Source: Pseudomonadota bacterium
GTDB lineage: Bacteria > Pseudomonadota > Gammaproteobacteria > SZUA-229
Assembly (NCBI GenBank): GCA_015222915.1
Contig: JADFWE010000178.1
Location: forward strand, 1-11,635
Length of the DNA: 11,635 nt
Reading direction: 5' to 3'
A model generated the notes under the pieces. It was not told the DNA's origin. It saw only the letters and a program-made list of their open reading frames with translations, and searched no databases. Both the position numbers and the translations under genes were made by a program. Within the stretch, counting starts at the first letter, position 1; each line of letters starts with the position of its first letter. Of the stretch, positions 1 to 8,493 are shown piece after piece.

Positions 1-2159
1 ATCATGGTCATGATAATAACGATAGAGTTACACTCATCGAGATGGGTGACCTGCACGGTACCCTGGTACCCCATGCTGCAATCCTGAAGAATCCTGATGG
101 CAGTGAGCGTGAAGTCGCCAGTTCCGGCGGCCTGGCACGCCTTAAGACAGTGGTTGATAATATCCGTGCTGATAACCCTGACGCGGTTCTGCTTTCTACC
201 GGTGACCTGACACACGGTAGTGCCGAAACCATGTTTACCGTCGGCGATGCCATGATGGTTCCAATAAATGCATTTGGTATCGATGTGTATACACCGGGTA
301 ACTGGGACTTTGGTTATGGCGCTGCCGTGTTCCGTAACCGTTTTACAACTTTTGGACCTAAACCAACTATTCCAGGCAACCTTCGTACCATGTCCGGGTA
401 TATCAGCTGTGATGATATTCCTGTTATCGCTGGTCTGACAGATGAGGCCAGTGGATACACATGTAATGAGATTGACGCTGCAACAAAACCTTTCCCAACA
501 CCTGCAGGTCTGGGTGTTATCAAGGCAAACTTCCCGACCGTGGCCGTCAACCTATATAACGATACAACGGGATTACCTTTACCACCCCCGCTGCATAATC
601 AGCGTCTGCTTCCCCCTTACAAGATCGTCGATCGTGGCGACAAAAAGATCGCGGTCATCGGTCTGACGGCAGCTATCGTTCCACAGCAGGCTGACGCCTT
701 CAATATTGGCCTTCGCTTTACTCAGGGCGTTGAGGAACTCCCGGGCATTATCAACGCTGTCAAGAATGATCCTGATTGTGGTGGAGACTGCCTGATCGTT
801 GTCCAGTCAGAACTTGGTCTGCCGCAGAACATCAAGATCGCGCAGCACTTTAAAGATATCGATGTGATGTATTCTGCTCACACCCATGAAGTGACTTTAG
901 GTGCATTGCTGGTACATGGTGATGATGTAACTCGTACTACCCCCGGTGCAGCTTTAAGCCGTGGCGAGCGTCGTCAGCTTGCCAGGGGCGCAGCTATCGT
1001 GGTTGAAACCAACCGCGATATGTATGTCGGTCGCCTTGATCTTGAGATGAGCGGTGGTGATATTGTTGACTTTAGCTGGGAAGCGATTCCTGTTGATGAG
1101 TCTGTTCCACAGGATCCCAAGATGGCAGAGCTTGTTGCTGCCATGGAAGCGGGTTTTGTTGCAGGTGATGATTTCATCCCTCACACTTTCCGTCCGGGTG
1201 GTTTTGCTGCCCCTACATTAAAAGGTCTACAACTGGTTGATGGCCTTGATACAGTCGTTGGTCATACCGATACCCTGTTGCTTAGACATCACGTCCTTGA
1301 AGATACGCTGAATAACTTCATCGCTGACGCCATTCTTAATGTGTCCGATAATGTTGCTGATGTCAGAAATGTTCCAGGTTGGGAAAATGGTGTGGATGTA
1401 TCCATGGCCAACGGTTTCCGTTTTGGTAATGCGGTATTAGCAGGTAGTGATATTACTTTACGCGATCTTTATACCTGGTTCCCGATTGCCCCTGCTGTCA
1501 ATATCGCTGACTTCTCTGGTCAGTCTATCCAGAATAGCCTGAATACAATTCTGGGTGCTGTGTTTGATCGCAACGCGTTTATGCAGCGTGGTGGCTGGTA
1601 TTTAGGTCTTGCCAATATGGAGCAGAAGATCGACCTCAGGAATAGACCGTTCAGCAGTTCAGGCAGTCGTGTCGTTGAAACAAAAATCGGCGGTCAGCCG
1701 CTGGATCTGGGTAAACGTTATGTATTTGCTTCCTGTTACGGTCATGGTAATCCACTGGATGATGTATGCCGTACCGGCGGTGGTGCACATCACAAGTTCT
1801 TCCAGTTAGCGGATGGAGCTGACTATACCAGTGACATTACACTGGCTGACCCGGTTAACAGCGAAGGCGTTATCATCGGTGCGGCAGTCAAGCAGGTTGC
1901 ACCGGATAACTACCTGCATCCTGTACACGCGCTGCGCCGTTACCTGGACAGCCTGCCAGGAAATACTGTGACTGATGCTAAGTTTGGTGCTGGTCAGGGT
2001 CGTGTGAGTACCGTTGATTCAACGCTCGCCGGAAATCCTGCTGAATCAGAAAGTGATCAGATCGGACAGCCTGGCAACACGCCGGATGTTACTTTCGTGC
2101 AGCCACCATTCGGTGCCGGCCCTACTTTCTTCAGCGGTAACATCGGTGAGAATGATTAG
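1..2159 (+). CDS. SoxB-like metallophosphoesterase / 5'-nucleotidase family protein, 5' end missing
   Basis: The frame is open to the left edge (first full codon at 3). The residues before the ATG at 42 run straight into the first metal motif (DRVTLIEMGDLHG), so that ATG is internal and the start, probably with a signal peptide, lies outside the window. Numbering from 42: metal motifs GDLHG (2-6), GDLTHG (54-59), GNWDFGYG (86-93) and AHTHE (279-283) form a calcineurin-like metallophosphoesterase domain. The 5'-nucleotidase C-terminal domain follows from about residue 400, with NGFRFGN and a GGG near residue 625. Family members are usually periplasmic or surface enzymes that hydrolyse nucleotides. 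SoxB, a relative, hydrolyses the sulfonate of SoxY-bound sulfur. Trp replaces the usual His of the GNH(E/D) motif, as in the SoxB HWEF motif, but overall length and sequence differ from classical SoxB. Substrate unknown. The family call is firm, the function open. A strong terminator follows, so this is the last gene of its transcript. Confidence 0.85.
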   Translation, partial: HGHDNNDRVTLIEMGDLHGTLVPHAAILKNPDGSEREVASSGGLARLKTVVDNIRADNPDAVLLSTGDLTHGSAETMFTVGDAMMVPINAFGIDVYTPGNWDFGYGAAVFRNRFTTFGPKPTIPGNLRTMSGYISCDDIPVIAGLTDEASGYTCNEIDAATKPFPTPAGLGVIKANFPTVAVNLYNDTTGLPLPPPLHNQRLLPPYKIVDRGDKKIAVIGLTAAIVPQQADAFNIGLRFTQGVEELPGIINAVKNDPDCGGDCLIVVQSELGLPQNIKIAQHFKDIDVMYSAHTHEVTLGALLVHGDDVTRTTPGAALSRGERRQLARGAAIVVETNRDMYVGRLDLEMSGGDIVDFSWEAIPVDESVPQDPKMAELVAAMEAGFVAGDDFIPHTFRPGGFAAPTLKGLQLVDGLDTVVGHTDTLLLRHHVLEDTLNNFIADAILNVSDNVADVRNVPGWENGVDVSMANGFRFGNAVLAGSDITLRDLYTWFPIAPAVNIADFSGQSIQNSLNTILGAVFDRNAFMQRGGWYLGLANMEQKIDLRNRPFSSSGSRVVETKIGGQPLDLGKRYVFASCYGHGNPLDDVCRTGGGAHHKFFQLADGADYTSDITLADPVNSEGVIIGAAVKQVAPDNYLHPVHALRRYLDSLPGNTVTDAKFGAGQGRVSTVDSTLAGNPAESESDQIGQPGNTPDVTFVQPPFGAGPTFFSGNIGEND

Positions 2160-2253
2160 GAGGGAGGATAGTCTCTAGTACAGACCATGGAAGGTCGGCC
2201 AGGACGGCGTTGTCAAAGGAGTGTCTGGAATATAAAAAAAAGAAATGGATTCG

Positions 2254-2280
2254 GGGCGGCTATTTAGCCGCCCTTTTTTT
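2254..2280 (+). terminator. Rho-independent terminator after the SoxB-like gene
   Basis: An 8-base-pair GC-rich stem (GGGCGGCT at 2254-2261, AGCCGCCC at 2266-2273) with a 4-base ATTT loop is followed directly by seven T residues (2274-2280). It lies 95 bases after the stop at 2159 and 62 bases before the next gene. It separates the phosphoesterase transcript from the signalling genes. Confidence 0.95.
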
Positions 2281-2341
2281 ATTGTCCAGCGGCATATTTC
2301 CGGAATAATCACAAAATCCCTGTATCGGCTATTATAAGTGG

Positions 2342-3274
2342 GTGATTACTCGTTTTTATAAGTTGCTGTACGCTCGAAAAATCAGGCAGAGGACAGGTCT
2401 GTTGCTGTCCCTGATATTGTTTTTGCTGCTGCCGCTGTCTACATTGTCGGCGGCTACAGCGGTTTCTGAGAGTGCAGTTCCTGCCAGCAGCTGTCAGGCA
2501 TATAACCACCTCACATTCGGTATCCTGCCATTTATCAGTAATGAGCAGATGGTCCTACAGTTCTCACCGCTGGTGCAGTATCTGAGTACAAGACTTTCCA
2601 TCCCCGTACGCATAGAAACAGCGCCCGACTTTGCTGAATTTTCCAGGCGTACCCAGCAGGGCGAGCGTTACGATATCCTGTTTACCGCGCCGCATTTTTA
2701 TCCGCGAGCGAGTGATCAGGCCGGTTATCGGCTGATCGCCAGTGTCGATTCTTCCGGTCTGTGGGCAGTTATCGTGGCACCGGAAGATAGCCATATCCAT
2801 GGTATCGAAGATCTGAAAGGTAAACGCATGGCAACGGTGCAGCAGGCTTCGCTGGCAACGCTGTTAATAAGAAAATACCTTACCAGTGAAGGTATCGATC
2901 CCGATAAAGATCTTACACTGGTCTCGACGCCCTCTCATGATGCGTCACTGTTATCGACATTCCATGGCGTGACCGATGCCTCGTCATTGATGCAGCCGCA
3001 ATATGCGGGTGCCAGCGAAACGGTGCGAGATAGTATGAGGATCATCGCCCGGACAGAGAGTACACCGCACATCCCGATCAGCGTCAGCAAAAGGATCAGC
3101 GATTCATGTGCCGAAGAAATTTCCACGTTACTGATAGACATGAGTTCGAACAAAGAAGGGCAGCAGGCCTTGAGTCACAACCGTTTTTCAGGTTTCAGGA
3201 AGGCGCAGGCAAAAGAGTATGATCGCATGCGTGAGCTGTTCAGCGTACAGAAGACCAATGCCCGTAAAAGATAA
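2342..3274 (+). CDS. PhnD-like periplasmic substrate-binding protein, probable sensor partner of the adjacent kinase
   Basis: 310 residues from a GTG start. A basic n-region (residues 3-18) and a leucine-rich core (19-33) ending near LSA (35-37) form a Sec signal peptide. No lipobox is seen. The mature part matches the phosphate/phosphite/phosphonate-binding (PhnD-like) family: FGILPF (59-64), FSPLVQYL (74-81), RYDILFTAPHFY (109-120), then IEDLKGKRMA (155-164). Cys51 and Cys256 are the only cysteines and could form a disulfide. No permease or ATPase gene is adjacent. The kinase begins 39 bases downstream, so a sensory role is inferred. Related PhnD-like modules sense arsenite (AioX) or tetrathionate/thiosulfate (the sensor part of TtrS/ThsS). 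The ligand here cannot be read from sequence. The start is uncertain: GTG 2342 lacks a clear Shine-Dalgarno sequence, and TTG 2363 would also leave a workable signal peptide. Confidence 0.85.
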   Translation: MITRFYKLLYARKIRQRTGLLLSLILFLLLPLSTLSAATAVSESAVPASSCQAYNHLTFGILPFISNEQMVLQFSPLVQYLSTRLSIPVRIETAPDFAEFSRRTQQGERYDILFTAPHFYPRASDQAGYRLIASVDSSGLWAVIVAPEDSHIHGIEDLKGKRMATVQQASLATLLIRKYLTSEGIDPDKDLTLVSTPSHDASLLSTFHGVTDASSLMQPQYAGASETVRDSMRIIARTESTPHIPISVSKRISDSCAEEISTLLIDMSSNKEGQQALSHNRFSGFRKAQAKEYDRMRELFSVQKTNARKR

Positions 3275-3313
3275 GATGCGCACTGCAACATCCATACGAC
3301 AGACAGCCGGTAT

Positions 3314-4744
3314 ATGAATCAGAAAAAAATCCCGTTGCTGCATTCTCTTCGATTTCGACTCATCGGTAGTGTTGTCACCATCGAGATCATCATGCTGTCA
3401 TTGCTGGTATGGAACAATATCTCGATCATACATACGACGCATACCGATCGCCTGCGTGATACCGCAGCCAGCATGCTGCAGCAGATATCCAGTACATCTG
3501 CCAACTACATGATGGCGGTAGATTACGCCACGCTGGAAGGTTACCTGAGTGACATCATCGGTTATAAAGAGTTGCTGTATATCGTAGTGGTCGACCGTGA
3601 TGACAAAGCGGTCATCTCACTGGGTGATACACCAGAGCAACACTGGCCGGAAACGGACCTGCATCCGGTGCAGGTAGATGATGGCGTTTACGATGTGGCA
3701 GAAGATATCAAAGTGGCTGACCTGACCATGGGGAGGATGCTGATGGGCTTCTCTCTCTCGCTGATGGAAGATGCAATTTCCGAATCGAGGAATCGCGGCA
3801 TCACCATCGCGGCTATCGAGATTATTCTCACCGTGATCGCCACGGTATTTATCGGTCTGGGATTAACCCGGCGTCTGTCGGTGCTGGCGGGTGCCGCGGC
3901 AGAAGTAGAAGCCGGTGACTACTCGGTGACCGTGCCTATCGAAACAGATGATGAGGTCGGCAGGACGGCACACGCATTCAACCGCATGGTGTCAGAGATC
4001 GCATCGCGCACCCGGCAACTGGAACAGGCAGATAAAAAAACCCGTAACCTGTTCGATGAGAACAGAATGCTGGTACATGCATCTCTGGTGATACAGGAAG
4101 AAGAACGAAAAAATCTCGCCCGTGAACTGCATGATGAGATGGGGCAGTGCCTGACTGCCATCCAGGCCGATGCCGAATTGATCCGTGACATCTCGCAGGG
4201 TAAAGATGAACGGGCAGTGACCAGCGCCACTGCGATCATGGATGTGTCATCACGCGTATATGATGTGGTGCATTCGATGATGCGCCGTCTACGGCCGACC
4301 ATCCTGGACAACCTCGGTCTGGTCGAAGCCCTGCGGGACGAGATCGAAGCATGGGATAGCCGGCATCCCGAGACCCGATGTGAATTTGAATATACCGGTG
4401 ATATCGATCACCTGGATGAGCATACGAATATCATGCTATACCGGGTGGTGCAGGAGAGCCTGACCAATATCGGCAAGCACGCCGCCGCCAGTCGTGTTCA
4501 GATCAGGATAGATCAGCAGGAAAACCAGGTGCAGCTCGTTATCGAAGACAATGGTAAGGGCGTCGACCTTGAAGATGATGCTAACAGTAAACGCCTGGGG
4601 TTGATCGGTATGCGTGAGAGGGTCGAGACCATCGGTGGCATCTTTAAGATTAAAAGCTCACCGGGCACTGGTTTTTTGATTAATATAACCGTTCCCATGA
4701 ATACAGATAAGAATAAAGATAACGGGGCAACAGAGTTGGTATGA
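3314..4744 (+). CDS. Membrane sensor histidine kinase, NarX/DegS type (HisKA_3)
   Basis: 476 residues. Membrane segments at about 15-34 and 163-184 enclose a periplasmic domain of roughly 125 residues. Its pattern (GYLSDI, then LLYIVVVDRDD at 88-98) suggests a small Cache/PAS-like fold. A HAMP linker (about 185-237) and a short coiled coil lead to the HisKA_3 dimerisation domain, with phospho-accepting His273 in ARELHDEMGQ (269-278). The ATP-binding domain has an N box ESLTNIGKHA (381-390, Asn385), DNGKG (412-416), GLIGMRERV (429-437) and GTG (451-453). All key residues are present, so it should autophosphorylate and pass phosphate to the regulator that overlaps its end. The PhnD-like protein just upstream probably docks on its periplasmic part (inference). 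The ATG at 3314 has only a weak ribosome-binding site. The stop shares an ATGA with the next gene. Confidence 0.93.
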   Translation: MNQKKIPLLHSLRFRLIGSVVTIEIIMLSLLVWNNISIIHTTHTDRLRDTAASMLQQISSTSANYMMAVDYATLEGYLSDIIGYKELLYIVVVDRDDKAVISLGDTPEQHWPETDLHPVQVDDGVYDVAEDIKVADLTMGRMLMGFSLSLMEDAISESRNRGITIAAIEIILTVIATVFIGLGLTRRLSVLAGAAAEVEAGDYSVTVPIETDDEVGRTAHAFNRMVSEIASRTRQLEQADKKTRNLFDENRMLVHASLVIQEEERKNLARELHDEMGQCLTAIQADAELIRDISQGKDERAVTSATAIMDVSSRVYDVVHSMMRRLRPTILDNLGLVEALRDEIEAWDSRHPETRCEFEYTGDIDHLDEHTNIMLYRVVQESLTNIGKHAAASRVQIRIDQQENQVQLVIEDNGKGVDLEDDANSKRLGLIGMRERVETIGGIFKIKSSPGTGFLINITVPMNTDKNKDNGATELV

Positions 4745-5388
4745 TTTCAGCAGAATCAATAAAAGTATTTTTAGTCGATGACCATGAAGTCGTGCGTGCA
4801 GGCTACCGCCGTCTGCTGGAAGCTTCGACCGGCATCACGGTAATCGCCGAGGCGGCAGACGGTGAGTCTGCCTATCAGGGCTTTTTTGAGCACAAGCCGG
4901 ATATACTGGTAATGGACCTCTCCATGCCGGGTGTCGGCGGACTGGAGGCCAGTCGCCGCATACTGGCGAAAGATAAAACCGCCAGGATACTGGTGTTCAG
5001 CGTCTATGAAAACGAAGTGTTCTTGTCGCGGGCGCTGGATATGGGTGTGCTGGGTTATATCTCCAAACGCAGCGCATCGCAGGTGATGATCGATGCGGTG
5101 CGCAAAGTGGCCGACGGTGAATCTTATGTCGGGCAGGAGATGATGCCTTATCTGGTCAAGGCCAGAAACCTTACAGAAGAGGACCCGTTGTCGGAATTAA
5201 CGCCGCGAGAATTCGAGATATTTTTGTTGCTGGCAGACAGTAAGTCGGTCAACCAGGTAGGCGATATGCTGAACCTGAGTCCGAAGACGGTTGGCCATCA
5301 TTGCACCAGTATCAAAAACAAGCTGGACATAAGTGATATCGCTGGATTGACTCGTCTGGCTATTCGTCTTGGTCTGATGAACGCATAG
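4741..5388 (+). CDS. NarL/LuxR-family response regulator (GacA/UvrY-like)
   Basis: 215 residues. The receiver domain (about 7-123) has the acidic pair Asp13-Asp14, phospho-accepting Asp59 in VMDLSMPG (57-64), Ser87 and the conserved Lys109. The LuxR/NarL helix-turn-helix covers about 151-211, starting LTPREFEI (153-160), with SPKTVGHHCTSIKNKL (180-195) as the recognition region. The receiver opening (LVDDHEVVRAGYRRLLE) resembles GacA/UvrY. The ATG overlaps the kinase stop by 4 bases (ATGA), so translation is probably coupled and the pair is cognate. The DNA target and regulated genes are not visible. Neighbouring candidates are the c-di-GMP enzyme downstream and the operon itself, but I see no clear repeated operator in either upstream gap. 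Confidence 0.94.
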   Translation: MISAESIKVFLVDDHEVVRAGYRRLLEASTGITVIAEAADGESAYQGFFEHKPDILVMDLSMPGVGGLEASRRILAKDKTARILVFSVYENEVFLSRALDMGVLGYISKRSASQVMIDAVRKVADGESYVGQEMMPYLVKARNLTEEDPLSELTPREFEIFLLLADSKSVNQVGDMLNLSPKTVGHHCTSIKNKLDISDIAGLTRLAIRLGLMNA

Positions 5389-5483
5389 CCGGGTATTTTG
5401 GTTTTGATTTTAATTTCCGGTTGAATCTGCCATCATTCATCGTCTTTTACTCAATATGAATGTTCAAATGCTGCAGTCTCAGG

Positions 5484-5512
5484 CTGAAAACCTCAATTAT
5501 ATTGCCCATAAT
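5484..5512 (+). promoter_or_regulatory. Candidate sigma-70 promoter for the GGDEF-EAL gene
   Basis: CTGAAA (5484-5489, 4 of 6 to TTGACA) lies 17 bases from CATAAT (5507-5512, 5 of 6 to TATAAT). The predicted transcription start would be about 5519, almost at the ATG at 5521. No Shine-Dalgarno sequence is present in this gap, so a leaderless message is possible. The match is by eye in an AT-rich stretch and is weak evidence. Confidence 0.3.
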
Positions 5513-5520
5513 TTTCACAT

Positions 5521-8493
5521 ATGAATATTGCCAATTACTTATCGATTAGAAGCAAGACCTATCTGCTCGTCATGCTAATCGTTGTGGTAGCACTGATATT
5601 GTCCATTGTCTCTAACAGCGGACTTAATACCATTCGTAATGAGATGGATGACCTGCTCTACGTAACAAAAATCGAACACTACACAGGTAAATTGATCAAT
5701 GAAGAGCGCAACTATCGCTTGAATGCCAATGGCTCGGTATATGACATAGAAGCAGCAAATAAAGCATACAACGATGCAATCATATATATAAACAAGATCC
5801 AGCAGATACATGGAGAAGTCGATGTCCTGGGTCGGAAGGAAGGTGATCTGCTGCTGGCCAACCTGAAGAAAACTCAAGATTCAACTCGGCTCTACGAAGA
5901 ACTATATCTGACCGCCGCTGAACTGTTAACCGAACTGAACAGACAGGCTGAAATACTTGAAAGTGAGGGCGAATATATCACCCTGCAGATACAGCAATAT
6001 GTAGAATCTAAAAGAGTTGAAGTTAAAAAGACCATGCTCAAGAGCTCTATCGAAAAGGTTAACAATGGCTCTAATATCTGGCAATACACCTACGTGACCA
6101 GGCTACATGAAAAAAAATACCGTCTGAGTCCTGATGATACGGTGTTTGGAACATTCAAAAAAGACTTTCGTTTTATGATGAGTGAGTGGCAGCGCCTAAA
6201 AGAGATGTCGGACCAGGATTTCGAATTTGAGAAGTTGGAAAAATTTTATACCTCAGCAAAACAATATGAGGTCGCTATGTTGTCGTGGGCCTCTCTCAAC
6301 GAGAGACTTGCGACAGAGGTCTTGCCAAAGATGGAACTGCTCGGCAACAGTATCATCGCCAGCAGTATTCAATCTGCCGAACACTCGATCGAACAGATGT
6401 CGACGAAACACAATACCATTACACTAACGCTAATCTCTGTAAGCGTCATCGTCATATTATTAGGCATACTGTTTGGTGCGATGATTGCACGTTCTATTTC
6501 ATCGGTGATTGCCTCATTTCAAGATGGTCTGCTTAATTTTTTCCAGTACCTCAATCAGCAGCAAAAAACAGCCTTACCAATCATCGTGCACGGTCATGAT
6601 GAGATTTCTAATATGGCTGATGTCATCAATGAAAACATCATAAAGATTCAGAGCGTATTCGACCGAAAAACAGGCTATCAACTGGCCTTGATGGAGTGGT
6701 CAAAAGTTGATTATCAGGATAGAAATCTCACCCTCAGTAAAGCAACCGAATTATCAGCTAAAGCCCTGAACGTGGAAAGAGTCAGTATCTGGCTATTCAA
6801 CGATGATCAGACCGCCTTAACCTGTGAAGACATGTATATTCATGACACCGGGCAACATGAAAGCGGTGCCATATTGACCGAAAAAGATTATTCTGAATAT
6901 TTTGAAGCGATACGTAGCAGTAAGATCCTGGTAGCAAACAATGCCAGAGAAGATAGTCGTACCGAAGCATTTCTTGATGACTACCTGAAACCGTTAAATA
7001 TTTATTCGATGATGGATTCTCCGATAATACAGCACGAGCGTATTGTCGGTGTGATCTGCCATGAAAAAACGGGGAAGATCAAGATATGGGAACAGGACGA
7101 ACAGGATTTTGCCGGCTCTATGGTCAACGCCGTCTCCCTGTCTTTAGAAATCAAAAAACGGGAACTGATTCAGGAAGAATTAAAAATTCAGAAAGAAGCT
7201 CTACACCATCATGCACACCACGACTCGCTCACAAACCTGCCTAATAGATTTCTATTCAACGACAGACTAGACCAGGCGATAAAACAAGCGATGCGTGACA
7301 GTACGAAACTTGCTGTGTTATTCGTTGACCTGGACCATTTTAAAGGCATAAATGATTCTATGGGGCATAGAGTCGGCGACGAATTACTGGTAGAAGTCGC
7401 AAAGCGGTTACGTGGTGAGATCCGGCAGACCGATACTCTTGCACGGTTGGGTGGTGACGAGTTTTCTATCGTTATCAATCAAGTAAGCAACAATGATTCG
7501 GTCGTAGAAATCACGCAAAACCTGATCAAAATTATGAATACACCGATAGAGCTGCGCGATCGATCGTTTTACGTCACGCTGAGTATCGGTGTTGCTATAT
7601 TTCCTGACGATGGAAAGACATCGGAGGAACTGCTCAAAAATGCTGATGCGGCGATGTATCAGGCAAAAGATGACGGTCGAAACACTTATCAGTTTTACAC
7701 GCTGGCGATGACTGAAAAGGCATTTGAGCGCATAGCCATGGAAAGCAGTTTCCGGGATGCGTTGCAGAGAGAAGAGTTTATCGTGCATTACCAACCACAG
7801 GTAAACGCAAAAACTGATGCGATCATAGGACTGGAAGCGCTCGTCAGATGGAACCACCCGAGCATGGGGCTCATATCACCATCAAAGTTTCTGACTTTTG
7901 CTAACGATACCGGGCTTATCGTACCGCTAGACTGGTGGGTGATGGAAACAGCAATGATGCAACATGCCAACTGGTATCAATCCGGCCTGCAGCCAGGTGT
8001 ACTTGCCTTGAATATAACGTTGAGACAGCTTCAGCAGGAAGACTTTATCGATTCTATAAAACAATTATTAAAAGAGACTGGCTGCAAAGCAAGGTGGCTT
8101 GAATTTGAAGTTACCGAAGGACAGTTAATGAAAGACAGCAGTGCAGCCATAGAGGTATTAAACCGAATAAAAGAATTAGGTATCAGTCTTGCAATCGATG
8201 ATTTCGGTACGGGATACTCATCATTATCCCAGCTCAAACGCCTGCCCATAAATAAACTAAAGATAGACCAGTCATTTATCCGTGATCTGCCGCATGATGA
8301 TGAGGACGTAGTGATATCAAAAACGATTATTGCGCTGGCAAAAAATATGGGTTTGAGTGTTATCGCAGAAGGCGTGGAAACTGTCGAACAAAAAGAATTC
8401 TTGCTGCAGAATGGATGCCACTATATTCAGGGTTTTTATTTCAGCAAGCCTATGATAGCGAGCAAAGTAGAAGATAAATTAACTGCCCGGTAA
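5521..8493 (+). CDS. Membrane GAF-GGDEF-EAL protein, probable bifunctional c-di-GMP synthase/phosphodiesterase
   Basis: 990 residues. Membrane segments at about 13-33 and 300-322 bracket a mostly helical periplasmic region of some 265 residues, resembling helical bimodular (HBM) or four-helix sensor domains. A HAMP-like stretch follows (about 322-376, with a DEISNMADVINENI pattern), then a GAF domain (about 385-545) and a linker helix. GGDEF begins at HDSLTNLPNR (567-576). The synthase motif GGDEF is exact (644-648), with an RxxD inhibitory site at 635-638 and the usual five-residue spacing. The EAL domain has EAL (772-774), Asn831, Glu863, Asp893-Asp894 in DDFGTGYSS, Lys914, the AEGVE loop (949-953) and Gln970, so the phosphodiesterase residues look complete. 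It probably tunes c-di-GMP in response to a periplasmic ligand plus a GAF input. It may be regulated by the two-component system just upstream (inference). No Shine-Dalgarno sequence precedes the ATG. The coding sequence is more AT-rich than the kinase gene. Confidence 0.94.
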   Translation: MNIANYLSIRSKTYLLVMLIVVVALILSIVSNSGLNTIRNEMDDLLYVTKIEHYTGKLINEERNYRLNANGSVYDIEAANKAYNDAIIYINKIQQIHGEVDVLGRKEGDLLLANLKKTQDSTRLYEELYLTAAELLTELNRQAEILESEGEYITLQIQQYVESKRVEVKKTMLKSSIEKVNNGSNIWQYTYVTRLHEKKYRLSPDDTVFGTFKKDFRFMMSEWQRLKEMSDQDFEFEKLEKFYTSAKQYEVAMLSWASLNERLATEVLPKMELLGNSIIASSIQSAEHSIEQMSTKHNTITLTLISVSVIVILLGILFGAMIARSISSVIASFQDGLLNFFQYLNQQQKTALPIIVHGHDEISNMADVINENIIKIQSVFDRKTGYQLALMEWSKVDYQDRNLTLSKATELSAKALNVERVSIWLFNDDQTALTCEDMYIHDTGQHESGAILTEKDYSEYFEAIRSSKILVANNAREDSRTEAFLDDYLKPLNIYSMMDSPIIQHERIVGVICHEKTGKIKIWEQDEQDFAGSMVNAVSLSLEIKKRELIQEELKIQKEALHHHAHHDSLTNLPNRFLFNDRLDQAIKQAMRDSTKLAVLFVDLDHFKGINDSMGHRVGDELLVEVAKRLRGEIRQTDTLARLGGDEFSIVINQVSNNDSVVEITQNLIKIMNTPIELRDRSFYVTLSIGVAIFPDDGKTSEELLKNADAAMYQAKDDGRNTYQFYTLAMTEKAFERIAMESSFRDALQREEFIVHYQPQVNAKTDAIIGLEALVRWNHPSMGLISPSKFLTFANDTGLIVPLDWWVMETAMMQHANWYQSGLQPGVLALNITLRQLQQEDFIDSIKQLLKETGCKARWLEFEVTEGQLMKDSSAAIEVLNRIKELGISLAIDDFGTGYSSLSQLKRLPINKLKIDQSFIRDLPHDDEDVVISKTIIALAKNMGLSVIAEGVETVEQKEFLLQNGCHYIQGFYFSKPMIASKVEDKLTAR

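Noticed and set aside
1..2159. Naming the first gene soxB
   Set aside because: Motif variants and part of the C-terminal domain resemble SoxB, but the protein is longer, the HWEF motif is GNWDF, and no other sox gene is visible in the window.
2187..2267. 26-codon ATG frame after the SoxB-like gene
   Set aside because: It has no good ribosome-binding site, its end runs into the terminator stem, and it shows no recognisable protein pattern.
2342..3274. Calling the PhnD-like protein a phosphonate transporter component (phnD)
   Set aside because: No permease or ATPase gene is next to it, and it is immediately followed by a two-component system, so a transport name would be misleading.
3919..4311. 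130-codon frame on the minus strand inside the kinase gene
   Set aside because: It lies opposite the HAMP and HisKA_3 region of a clearly real kinase gene. Its Ser/Arg-rich product looks like a reverse-strand shadow.
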